A stretch of 64,000 bases of DNA, taken from Blastococcus haudaquaticus. Its GTDB lineage: Bacteria > Actinomycetota > Actinomycetes > Mycobacteriales > Geodermatophilaceae. Below are positions 55,688 through 64,000 of this stretch, in pieces (positions within the stretch are counted from its first letter, which is position 1; each line of letters opens with the position of its first letter). The position numbers were made by a program, and so were the translations under genes. A model generated the notes under the pieces. The model was not told where the DNA came from, did no database searches, and saw only the letters and a program-made list of their open reading frames with translations. The DNA lies in the NCBI RefSeq assembly GCF_900230285.1, contig NZ_OCNK01000005.1, positions 1 to 64,000 of the forward strand, written 5' to 3'.

Positions 55688-57042
55688 AGCAGGTCCTCCT
55701 TCGCCAGAACCGCGGTGATCAGCTCGTTGGCCTGCTCCCCCGTGCTCCCCGGGTCCACGGTGGACGGCGGGTGGTAGGAGCGCTGGATGCCGACGGAGAT
55801 CTCGTTGTAGTAGGGCGACTGCGGCCGGGGGGCGGCCAGCTCGAGGGACTCCCGGATCACCGGTGCCATCGGGAAGGCCTCCAGGACCTCCTCGTCGTCG
55901 TAGACCGACGTGGCCGAGGCAGGGTTGCCGTTGGTCACGAAGTAGTACGCCTGGTTCTCGTCCTCGACGATGCACTCGGCGGCCTCGTAGGCGAGCTCCG
56001 GGCTCTCGCTGAAGGCGCCGACACCGAGGTTGATGCCGCCGTAGGGCGGCGCGGCCTCGGTGTCCTCGTCGACCCGGGGGTAGACCGCCGCGGCGTAGTC
56101 CTCCGGGACCGAGGCGTCCATCGTCCCGGCCTCCACCGCTCCGAGGGCGCGGGGGTAGACGAACGGGTAGTTGACGTTGAAGCCGCCGTTCTCGCTCTCG
56201 AAGCCGGTGGCGGAGGAGTCCTCGTTCGAGGTGGAGAAGGCCGCGCCGGCCGCCTCCGACTCGGCCACGAGCTGCATGATCTCGGTGGCCCGCTGGCCCT
56301 CCGGGGTGTCCAGCCCGAGCTGGATGTCCTCCGGGTCCTCGGCGTTCTCCGCGATGATCGAGCCCCCGGCGGACTCGATGAGCGCGTTGAACCACACGGT
56401 CAGCGACTCCGCGCGTGCGCCCTGCGCCCCGACGAGCTTGCCCTGGGACTCCGCCGCCTCGACGATCTGCTCCCAGGTCACCGGCTGCGACATGTCCAGC
56501 CCCGCGGCCTCGGCGACCGACGTCCGGTACCAGAGCACCTGCGTGTTGGCCCAGAACGGGACGGCGACCAGCTCGTCCCGCCACGTCGAGCCCTCGATCG
56601 CGCTCTCGACGACGTCCTCGGTCACCCGCTCGGCGACGTCCTCGGGCACGGGGGCGAGGAAGCCCGCCTCCGCGAACTCGGGGATGAACGGCGGGTCGAG
56701 GCTCATCAGGTCGATCGAGGCGTCGTTCGCGGCCAGGCGCCGGATCAGCTGCTCCCGCTGCGACGCCGCGTCGCGGGGCAGGACCGCCGTCTCGATCGTG
56801 TACCGGCCGCCGGAGGCCTCCGTGCAGCGGGAGGCGATCTCCGCCTGGCCGCCGGCGTCCGGATTGATGTACCAGGTGAGGGAGGACGCGCCCCCGCCGT
56901 CGGAGCCGCACGCGGCCAGCGTCCCCGCGGTCACGAGCAGGGCGGCGGCCCCGGCGAGACTTCTCCTGGACCTCCCCCACGCGGCCGGCCGGACCGTGGT
57001 CGCCCGGGTCTGGGGCTCTTCCATGTCAGCCGCGTAGGGCAC
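55684..57042 (-). CDS. Sugar ABC transporter substrate-binding lipoprotein
   Basis: 452 residues, SBP_bac_1/COG1653 type, extracytoplasmic. Signal peptide with Arg-rich head, hydrophobic run LAGAAALLVTAGT and lipobox TLAAC, then a Gly/Ser linker. The mature part shows the usual N-lobe LTWYINPDAGGQAEIA and the mid-protein VPFWANTQVLWYRTSV. GTG 57042 is chosen because GGAGG lies about 9 nt upstream; ATG 57024 is in frame but lacks a site. First gene of the importer operon. Ligand not told by sequence. Confidence 0.93.
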   Translation of the reverse strand: MPYAADMEEPQTRATTVRPAAWGRSRRSLAGAAALLVTAGTLAACGSDGGGASSLTWYINPDAGGQAEIASRCTEASGGRYTIETAVLPRDAASQREQLIRRLAANDASIDLMSLDPPFIPEFAEAGFLAPVPEDVAERVTEDVVESAIEGSTWRDELVAVPFWANTQVLWYRTSVAEAAGLDMSQPVTWEQIVEAAESQGKLVGAQGARAESLTVWFNALIESAGGSIIAENAEDPEDIQLGLDTPEGQRATEIMQLVAESEAAGAAFSTSNEDSSATGFESENGGFNVNYPFVYPRALGAVEAGTMDASVPEDYAAAVYPRVDEDTEAAPPYGGINLGVGAFSESPELAYEAAECIVEDENQAYYFVTNGNPASATSVYDDEEVLEAFPMAPVIRESLELAAPRPQSPYYNEISVGIQRSYHPPSTVDPGSTGEQANELITAVLAKEDLL

Positions 57043-57074
57043 TGCGCATCGCCTCCGTTGGCGCGACGGTGATG

Positions 57075-57084
57075 GGTGATCACC
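57075..57084. promoter_or_regulatory. Perfect palindrome GGTGATCACC ahead of the sugar importer operon
   Basis: A 10-bp perfect palindrome 33 bp upstream of the binding-protein start and about 35 bp past a TTGACA. Position downstream of a putative promoter suits a repressor operator. No regulator gene is adjacent. Confidence 0.35.
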
Positions 57085-57118
57085 GCGGTCATCGGAGCGT
57101 GGTGCAGCTCACCAGGGG

Positions 57119-57124
57119 TGTCAA
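57119..57124 (-). promoter_or_regulatory. -35-like TTGACA for the sugar importer operon
   Basis: Exact TTGACA on the minus strand, 77 nt before the GTG start. No good TANNNT lies 16-19 nt further on (best is cacgct), so the promoter is only tentative. Confidence 0.3.
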
Positions 57125-57188
57125 TTCGAACCGGTACGGATCCGCTGCCCCGCGACCGGACCGTGACATCGGCGCTCCGGACGGCCGC

Positions 57189-58427
57189 TCAGGCGTCCGG
57201 CGAGAGGCCCGCCCGCACCGACGGAGTGGTGACCTCCGCGGGTGTCTGCGGCAGGACGGTGGCGAAGTAGGAGCGGGCGGCCTCCGCCGTCCCGACGTCG
57301 CGCCGGGCCTTCTCCGACAGGAACCAGCGGTGCTCCAGGACCTCGTGGAACACCTCGGCCGGGGCCAGCCGACCGGCGAGCTCGCGCGGGATGGCCTCCA
57401 CGACCGGCTGGTACACCTCCGCCAGCCAGCGCTGTGCGGCCAGCGACTCGGCCACCGGCCGCCCCGTCTTCTGCTCCAGATGCGCCCGGAACGCCACGAT
57501 GTCGTTGAGCAGGCGCCGTGCCTGGCGCTCCTGCACCTCGAGCCCCGTGAGCCGCAGCAGCTCCCGCCGGTGCTGCCCCGGCTCGGCCACCCGCGTCTCC
57601 ACCCGCAGCCGGGCGCCCTCCGCCGAGGTGATCAGCTCGACCTCGCCGACGTCGAACCCGAGGTCGTTGAGCCGGCGCAGCCGTTCGGTGAGCCGCCACT
57701 GCTGCTCCTCGACCCCGAAGACCTGTTCGTGGGTCACCTCGTCCCACAGCGCCGCGTAGCGCGGCGGCAGCCCCTCGGCCACCTCGATGGGGTCGATGCC
57801 CTCGGGCAGCAGGCCGCCGAACCGCAGATCGAGCAGCTCGGCGCCGACGCGCTCGCGGGCGAGGTCGACGTCGTAGGCCCGCTGGCCCGGCGAGAGGGAG
57901 CGGTGGCGTTCGACCGTCTCGGCGTCGACGAGGTAGGCCGCGAGCGCGCCGGCATCGGGCCGGAAGAGCGTGTTCGACAGCGAGCAGTCGCCCCAGAAGA
58001 CGCCGGCCAGATGCAGCCGGACGAGGAGCTCGACCATCGTGTCGAGCAGCTGCTCGGCGGAGTGCCCGGCCCGGGGGCTGGAGAACAGCCAGCGGTAGGA
58101 CATCGAGTACTCGAGGTAGCGGGTGACCAGGATGGCCTCCTGCGCCGCGGGGCGGTCGACGCAGATGCCGAGCACGGAGACCGTCGGGAGCCCCTCCTCC
58201 TCGAACTGGCTGAGCAGGGCGTACTCGTGGCGGGCGAGGCGCTCGTTGATCTCCTTGAGCGCGAAGACGTGCGAGCCGCTGGCCACGAACCGGACGACGT
58301 GTCGCGAGATGCCCCGCTGCGGGACCTCGAGCAGCAGGTCCGGATCCCACTGCTCCAGCGGCTCGTTCCAAGGCAGGGCGAGCAACCCCGTCGCCTCGGC
58401 GGCCGGGGGCCGGAAGAGGAACCGCAT
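57189..58427 (-). CDS. DUF4032 protein, kinase-like fold
   Basis: 412 residues. Residues about 30-200 resemble a lipopolysaccharide-kinase/RIO-type protein kinase: FVASGSHVFALKEINERLA (Lys of the ATP site), then HLAGVFWGDCSLSNTLFRPD as a catalytic loop with Asp and Asn, and AYLVDAETVERH as the DFG-like metal site. The C-terminal half is the DUF4032-specific part (EQQWRLTERLRRLNDLGFDV onward). Function unknown; the family is widespread in actinobacteria. ATG 58427 has GGAG 7 nt upstream; the frame is open upstream but basic and low complexity. It precedes the sugar importer operon on the same strand. Confidence 0.85.
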   Translation of the reverse strand: MRFLFRPPAAEATGLLALPWNEPLEQWDPDLLLEVPQRGISRHVVRFVASGSHVFALKEINERLARHEYALLSQFEEEGLPTVSVLGICVDRPAAQEAILVTRYLEYSMSYRWLFSSPRAGHSAEQLLDTMVELLVRLHLAGVFWGDCSLSNTLFRPDAGALAAYLVDAETVERHRSLSPGQRAYDVDLARERVGAELLDLRFGGLLPEGIDPIEVAEGLPPRYAALWDEVTHEQVFGVEEQQWRLTERLRRLNDLGFDVGEVELITSAEGARLRVETRVAEPGQHRRELLRLTGLEVQERQARRLLNDIVAFRAHLEQKTGRPVAESLAAQRWLAEVYQPVVEAIPRELAGRLAPAEVFHEVLEHRWFLSEKARRDVGTAEAARSYFATVLPQTPAEVTTPSVRAGLSPDA

Positions 58428-58535
58428 GGCGCGCTCCGGTGGTAGGCGGACGGGTCGCCGCCGTTCGTCGAGGACGACGCCGGCCCGCGGACACGATCCC
58501 ACGGGACCCGGCTGCCGGCGCCCGGGACGCCGGCG

Positions 58536-59234
58536 TCAGCCCGTCGGTTCCGCCTGGACGAGGACCGATCCCCGACTCCCGCGCAGCGCCCGGGCCCGGA
58601 GTGCGGCGGTCGCCGCCCCGAGCAGGACAACCGTGAGCGCACCGTGCACGAGCCCTCGCTGCAGGTAGCCGAGGTCGGTGCCGTCGACCGTCCAGGTGAG
58701 GATCTCGCGTACCGACCAGAACGGGAGGACACGGCTCGCGGATCCGGCCGGGTCCATCATCATCTGCAGGCCGGACACGACCAGCAGCAGCATCGCGGCC
58801 TCCAGCGGCCGCCGCAGCAGGGCGGCGACGAGAAGGCCGAACGGCAGCGCGACAGCCACCGTCAGCCCCAGGGCCAGGAGCAGTCCCGGCCATCGCTCCG
58901 GCCGGCGGTCGACCATGATCACCGCGGCGTAGAACCCGGTGAGGGCCACGGCCAGGCCCAGGAGTCCGAGCAGCCGGCCCGCCAGCAACTCGCCCGCCCG
59001 GTACCCCGACAGCCGCAGGCGCGGATCGATCGCCTGCCCCGCGATGCCGGCGAAGGCGCTCAGGGTGCTCAGCGCCCAGGCCAGGCCGATCGCCAGGAAA
59101 CGGATCGACTGACCGGTCAGGTCGTGGCGGGCCGCGTAGAAGGCCAGTGGCACGAGGACCATGAGCGCGACCACGGTGCGCCGCCTGAGCAGTTCCACAG
59201 CCGTCGAGCGCGCCATCACCGTGATCCGGTTCAT
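58536..59234 (-). CDS. ABC transporter permease, partner of the PadR-linked ATPase
   Basis: 232 residues, six hydrophobic segments (about 20-36, 44-66, 88-108, 120-142, 148-165, 195-215). N-terminal NRITVMARSTAVELLRRRTV is typical of ABC-2 type permeases that end up in small export systems. No substrate loop or binding protein is present. ATG 59234 overlaps the ATPase stop by 4 nt. Third gene of padR-ATPase-permease. Confidence 0.85.
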   Translation of the reverse strand: MNRITVMARSTAVELLRRRTVVALMVLVPLAFYAARHDLTGQSIRFLAIGLAWALSTLSAFAGIAGQAIDPRLRLSGYRAGELLAGRLLGLLGLAVALTGFYAAVIMVDRRPERWPGLLLALGLTVAVALPFGLLVAALLRRPLEAAMLLLVVSGLQMMMDPAGSASRVLPFWSVREILTWTVDGTDLGYLQRGLVHGALTVVLLGAATAALRARALRGSRGSVLVQAEPTG

Positions 59235-60064
59235 CGGGGACCGCCCAGGTCGAGGACGATGTCCACCCGCTTGAGCTGCTCCGGGCGGTGGGTGACGACG
59301 ACGACGGCCGCGCCGGCGTCGCGCCAGTGCCACACCCGCTCCCAGAAGTCCAGGAAGGCCTCGCCGTCGAAGCCCTGGTACGGCTCGTCCAGCAGCAGCA
59401 GGCCGGGATCCCCGAGTGCGGCGAGGACGACGTTCAGCTTCTGGCGGGTGCCCCCGGACAACTCCCCCACCGGCTGCCGATCGGGGATCCACGCGAGCTG
59501 AGCCGCGAGGTCGCCACCCGCGCGACGCGCCTGGGCGGTGTCCATGCCGCGGCCTGCGCCCACGAGGTCGAAGTGCTCCTCCGCCCGGAGCAGGTCGACC
59601 AGCGCAGGCTGCTGCGGGCAGTACCCGAGCGCTCCCGTCACCACGACGCTGCCGGCGTCCGGGCTCTCCAGCCCCGCGCAGATCCGCAACAGCGTCGACT
59701 TCCCCGCACCGTTCGGTCCGACGACGGCCGCCACCTCGCCCGCGGCCACGACGAGGTCCACCCCGTCGAGCACCGGCCGACGACGCGCCCCGCGGCCATA
59801 GCTCTTGCGCACCCCGGTGACCACGAGCCGGGGGGCGGCCGGCGACGGCGGCTCTCCGTCGTCGACGGCCAGATCCGCCGCGACGATCCGGGCGTACTCC
59901 TGCGGCGTGCCGAAGGCCGCGACCGGATCCTCCCCGCCGTCCGACAGGTGGCGGCCGGCCTCGGCGACGACCTGCTCGCAGTGCCACCCGTCCACGTTCT
60001 CCCGGCGCAACGCCCTGGTCAGGTCTGCGAGCCAGGCCTCGACCGCCTGGGGCGCGGCGCTCAC
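59231..60064 (-). CDS. ABC transporter ATPase with N-terminal HAAS-like domain
   Basis: 277 residues. Residues 1-62 (VEAWLADLTRALRRENVDGW.. to ..AAFGTPQEYARIVAADL) look like the HAAS/DUF1700 helical signalling domain that usually accompanies PadR as part of a separate membrane protein. An ABC ATPase follows: Walker A GPNGAGKST near 115, signature LSGGTRQKLN near 200, Walker B LLLLDEPYQGFD, and switch VTHRPEQ. GTG 60064 overlaps the padR stop by 4 nt and also the start of the permease is coupled. The fusion of HAAS to the ATPase itself is unusual. Export substrate unknown. Confidence 0.88.
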   Translation of the reverse strand: MSAAPQAVEAWLADLTRALRRENVDGWHCEQVVAEAGRHLSDGGEDPVAAFGTPQEYARIVAADLAVDDGEPPSPAAPRLVVTGVRKSYGRGARRRPVLDGVDLVVAAGEVAAVVGPNGAGKSTLLRICAGLESPDAGSVVVTGALGYCPQQPALVDLLRAEEHFDLVGAGRGMDTAQARRAGGDLAAQLAWIPDRQPVGELSGGTRQKLNVVLAALGDPGLLLLDEPYQGFDGEAFLDFWERVWHWRDAGAAVVVVTHRPEQLKRVDIVLDLGGPR

Positions 60065-60414
60065 CGCGTCTCCCGGACCGGCGTGACGCCCGCGCCGAGC
60101 GCCGTGCCGACGCGGGCGGCGAACAGCGCCCACTCACCCGCCTCCCGCCGGAGGAGGTCCGTCCCGGCCGCGGTCACCCCGTAGTACTTGCGCGGCGGAC
60201 CACTGGCCGAGTCCACCCAGCGGGAGCGGATCAGCTCGGCTCGCTCCAGGCGACCGAGCACCGGGTACAACGTCCCTCCGGGGACGGGCCCGAGCCCCAG
60301 GTCCTCGAGCGCACGTGCCACGCCGTAGCCGTAGGACTCCCCCCGCTGGAGTTCGGCGAGGACGCACAGATCGAGCACTCCGCGCAGCCACTGCGCGCGC
60401 CGGTCGTCAGCCAT
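60061..60414 (-). CDS. PadR-family transcriptional regulator
   Basis: 117 residues. Winged helix of the PadR type: LDLCVLAELQRGESYGYGVARAL, then GPVPGGTLYPVLGRLERAELI and PPRKYYGVTAAGTDLL as wing and dimer helix. Probably represses its own operon with the ATPase and permease. ATG 60414 has TACTAT 6 nt upstream, and an inverted repeat (60437-60451) lies just further upstream as its likely operator. Ligand unknown; PadR-2 branch members often sense toxic compounds and control exporters. Confidence 0.93.
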   Translation of the reverse strand: MADDRRAQWLRGVLDLCVLAELQRGESYGYGVARALEDLGLGPVPGGTLYPVLGRLERAELIRSRWVDSASGPPRKYYGVTAAGTDLLRREAGEWALFAARVGTALGAGVTPVRETR

Positions 60415-60420
60415 GGCCGG

Positions 60421-60426
60421 ATAGTA
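60421..60426 (-). promoter_or_regulatory. -10 element TACTAT, leaderless-type, padR operon
   Basis: TACTAT on the minus strand ends 6 nt before the padR ATG; the best match to the consensus in the window. Confidence 0.6.
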
Positions 60427-60436
60427 GCGCCGCTGT

Positions 60437-60451
60437 ATAGCTCGGAGCTAT
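60437..60451. promoter_or_regulatory. Inverted repeat, likely PadR operator
   Basis: atagctc-g-gagctat, perfect 7-bp arms with a 1-nt centre, 10 bp upstream of the padR -10 element. Position in the -35 region suits autorepression; PadR proteins bind such symmetric sites. Confidence 0.5.
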
Positions 60452-60530
60452 CAAGCAGCCGATCGCGTGTCGGGGCATCGCCGGCCCTCCCGCAGGGGCC
60501 CGCCGCGAGCCTCGTGACGTGCTGGAGCGG

Positions 60531-60581
60531 CCACCCTTCAGGGACCCGCGCCGAGCCCGCGAGGTGTGGGGGGAAGGGTGG
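60531..60581 (-). terminator. Inverted repeat downstream of the antiporter gene
   Basis: ccacccttc (60531-60539) pairs with gaagggtgg (60573-60581) over 9 bp with a 33-nt loop, beginning 8 nt past the antiporter stop. No T-run. Moderate support as a terminator. Confidence 0.4.
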
Positions 60582-60588
60582 TCCTTCC

Positions 60589-62100
60589 TCAGTCGAGCTC
60601 GGTCACCCGGCCCTGCTCGCCGCGCCAGCTGGCCAGCCGGCCCGCGCGGCTGACCGCCCGCAGCCGTCGCTCGGCCTCGGGCCGGGACCGGCGCGCCGAC
60701 ACCAGCAGCGCCTGGTCCCCGCGCATGAGCCGGGTCGTCTCGTCCGGCACGAACGACCGCCCGTCGCGGACGATCAGCACGACGGCGGCGTCCTCGGGCA
60801 GCCGCAGCTCGGGCAGGTACACCCCGTGCAGCCGCGACCCCGGGGAGACGGTCAGCTGCATCAGGTCCGCGTCGAGCTCGCCCAGGGGCGCCGCTTCCAC
60901 CTGCACGTCGCGGGGCGTGATCGGCGTGGCGATCCGCAGTCGTCGCGCCACCAGGGGCAGCGACCAGCCCTGGACCACGGTGAAGACGACCACCAGCACG
61001 AACACGGTGTCGAAGACGGTCGTCGCCCCGGGGACCTGGGCGGTGAGCGGGATGATCGCCGCGACGATCGGCACCGCCCCGCGCAGGCCGGCCCACGAGA
61101 TGAACGCCTGCTGGGCCCACGGGAAGCGGAACCACACCAGGCTCGCCACCACCGACAGCGGACGGGCGAGCAGCAGCAGCGCGCCGCCCACGACGAGCGC
61201 CGGTCCCACCACCTCCGGCAGCCGGTCGGGCGACACCAGGAGGCCGAGCAGGACGAACAGGCCGATCTGCGCGAGCGAGGCCATGCCCTCGGCGAAGCCG
61301 ATGCTGGCGGTGCGGTGCGGCACGGCCACGTTGCCGAGCACCACACCGCAGAGGTAGACCGCGACGAAGCCCGACGTGTGGGCCAGCGTGGCCGACGAGT
61401 ACGCGAGGACGCAGAGCGCCAGCGTGGCCAGCGGGTAGAAGCCGGCCACGGGAAGTGCCACGCGGCGGAGCAGCGCGGCGCCGGCGAACCCGATCCCGAT
61501 GCCGACGACCGCGCCTCCGGCGAGCTCCGCGACCACCACCACGCCGACGAGCCACCAGGGCCCGGTCGCCTCCCCCGTCAGTGACTCGGCGAGCACCGTC
61601 ACGAGCAGGATGACCGGAGCGTCGTTGAGGCCGCTCTCGGCCTCGAGGGACGCCGCCACCCGGCGCGGCAGGGGCAGTCGCCGCAGCGTGGCGAAGACGG
61701 CGGCAGCGTCCGTGGAACTGATGACCGCCGCCAGCAGCAGGGCGAAGCCCCAGCCGAAACCGAGGAGGAGCACGCCGACGGCGGCCGTCACGCCGACGCT
61801 CACGGCGACGCCGACGGTGGACAGCGCGATGCCCGGGCCGATCGCCCTGCGGACGTCCGCCCATCGGGTGGTCAGCCCGCCCTCGGCGAGGATGACGACG
61901 AGTGCGGCGTACCCCAGTGTCTGCGTGAGCTCGTAGTTCTCGAACTGGACGCCGAGGCCGCTCTCGCCCATGGCGATCCCGAAGGCCAGGTAGAGGAGCA
62001 GGCTCGGGAGGCCGAGCCGGTCGGCCAGCCGGAGGGCGACCGCGGCCACCAGGACGACCAGCGCGCCGACGGCCAGCGCGACGGTGACCGTGTCGTTCAC
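60589..62100 (-). CDS. Cation/proton antiporter, CPA1 type with TrkA-C domain (NhaP2/CvrA-like)
   Basis: 503 residues. About 12 membrane helices (5-385) of the sodium/proton exchanger fold, with ISSTDAAAVFATLRRLP and AESGLNDAPVIL carrying the Asp residues of the ion site, then a TrkA-C-like cytoplasmic domain (about 400-475) that usually binds a nucleotide or K+. E. coli CvrA has this plan and exports K+ for H+. GTG 62100 is taken as start; a GGGG run lies 5 nt upstream but no clear -10. The frame open further upstream overlaps the ileS 5' end and is not coding. Confidence 0.9.
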   Translation of the reverse strand: MNDTVTVALAVGALVVLVAAVALRLADRLGLPSLLLYLAFGIAMGESGLGVQFENYELTQTLGYAALVVILAEGGLTTRWADVRRAIGPGIALSTVGVAVSVGVTAAVGVLLLGFGWGFALLLAAVISSTDAAAVFATLRRLPLPRRVAASLEAESGLNDAPVILLVTVLAESLTGEATGPWWLVGVVVVAELAGGAVVGIGIGFAGAALLRRVALPVAGFYPLATLALCVLAYSSATLAHTSGFVAVYLCGVVLGNVAVPHRTASIGFAEGMASLAQIGLFVLLGLLVSPDRLPEVVGPALVVGGALLLLARPLSVVASLVWFRFPWAQQAFISWAGLRGAVPIVAAIIPLTAQVPGATTVFDTVFVLVVVFTVVQGWSLPLVARRLRIATPITPRDVQVEAAPLGELDADLMQLTVSPGSRLHGVYLPELRLPEDAAVVLIVRDGRSFVPDETTRLMRGDQALLVSARRSRPEAERRLRAVSRAGRLASWRGEQGRVTELD

Positions 62101-62200
62101 CGGGCCCCGTCCATGGGGGCAGTCTCCCGTACGCGGCTGAGGGCCTCCTTCCGACGGCGCGCGGATCCGGACGCGCGCGCAACCCGTTTGGCGGGTCGGG

Positions 62201-62206
62201 GAGAAT
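62201..62206 (+). promoter_or_regulatory. Possible -10 element GAGAAT, ileS
   Basis: GAGAAT ends 6 nt before the ileS GTG, the same spacing as the leaderless set but lacking the first T. No T-box leader is present. Confidence 0.35.
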
Positions 62207-62212
62207 GAGCAC

Positions 62213-64000
<1,788 letters not shown>

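Noticed and set aside
62101-62212. T-box riboswitch ahead of ileS
   Set aside because: Only 112 nt are available and no TGGNACCGCGG-type motif or specifier loop is present.

Overview
The window is 64 kb of very GC-rich chromosomal DNA with actinobacterial gene content: frequent GTG starts, a bifunctional-type HisA/PriA with no trpF nearby, an ANTAR regulator (PdtaR), a trp-associated membrane protein, DUF4032, TIGR03085 and TIGR03086 families, and a DUF222/13E12 protein. The mix of families and the general style suggest Geodermatophilaceae (Blastococcus, Geodermatophilus or Modestobacter); this is inference from family knowledge, not from a search. From memory, the order livK - pdtaR - pyk - gltBD - lgt - trpAB - trpC - trpE - hisI - hisF - hisA - hisH - hisB - hisC - hisD - dnaE - lspA - ileS follows a conserved actinobacterial core segment also seen in Streptomyces.

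Layout. 1-4 kb: the 5' part of a frameshifted DUF222 gene, an orphan branched-chain amino acid binding lipoprotein, pdtaR, and a tRNA with a CAA anticodon but a 5-nt variable loop. 4.2-8.1 kb: an aromatic-type PLP decarboxylase, then pyk-tesB. 8.3-14.4 kb: gltB-gltD, closed by a strong hairpin. 14.4-24.5 kb: a DUF1801 gene broken by a TGA, then a long minus-strand run: FAD dehydrogenase, a Pro/Tyr-rich membrane protein, hisI, trpE, a trp-associated membrane protein, trpC, trpB, trpA, lgt. 24.5-32.1 kb: accessory genes, including a frameshifted AbiEi-like/DUF559 gene and an asymmetric heterodimeric ABC exporter. 32.1-44.0 kb: the histidine genes hisD-C-B-(58-aa ORF)-(nucleotidyltransferase)-H and hisA-ridA-hisF, separated by about 5.5 kb that holds a polytopic M28 peptidase, a Gly/Asp-rich protein, an SDR, a nitroreductase, a TIGR03086 protein and an AraC regulator. 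44-52.5 kb: a Lon-substrate-binding-domain protein, a membrane protein, dnaE, GNAT, CPBP protease, an RluA-type pseudouridine synthase, lspA. 52.5-64 kb: a sugar ABC importer operon, a DUF4032 kinase-like protein, a PadR/ABC operon, a cation/proton antiporter and the 5' part of ileS.

Two signals recur. First, at least 14 start codons have a TANNNT hexamer exactly 6 or 7 nt upstream, the spacing expected of leaderless transcripts; this rule also settles several start sites. Second, operon neighbours are very often joined by 4-nt GTGA/ATGA overlaps. Three accessory genes (DUF222, DUF1801, AbiEi-like) are each broken by what one base would repair, so recent decay or assembly errors should be separated. 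No CRISPR array, prophage, transposase, rRNA or replication origin was seen. The least ordinary items are the short-variable-arm tRNA, the three one-base gene breaks, a HAAS-like domain fused to an ABC ATPase beside PadR, an apparent CTG start for lspA, and livK lacking its transporter genes.
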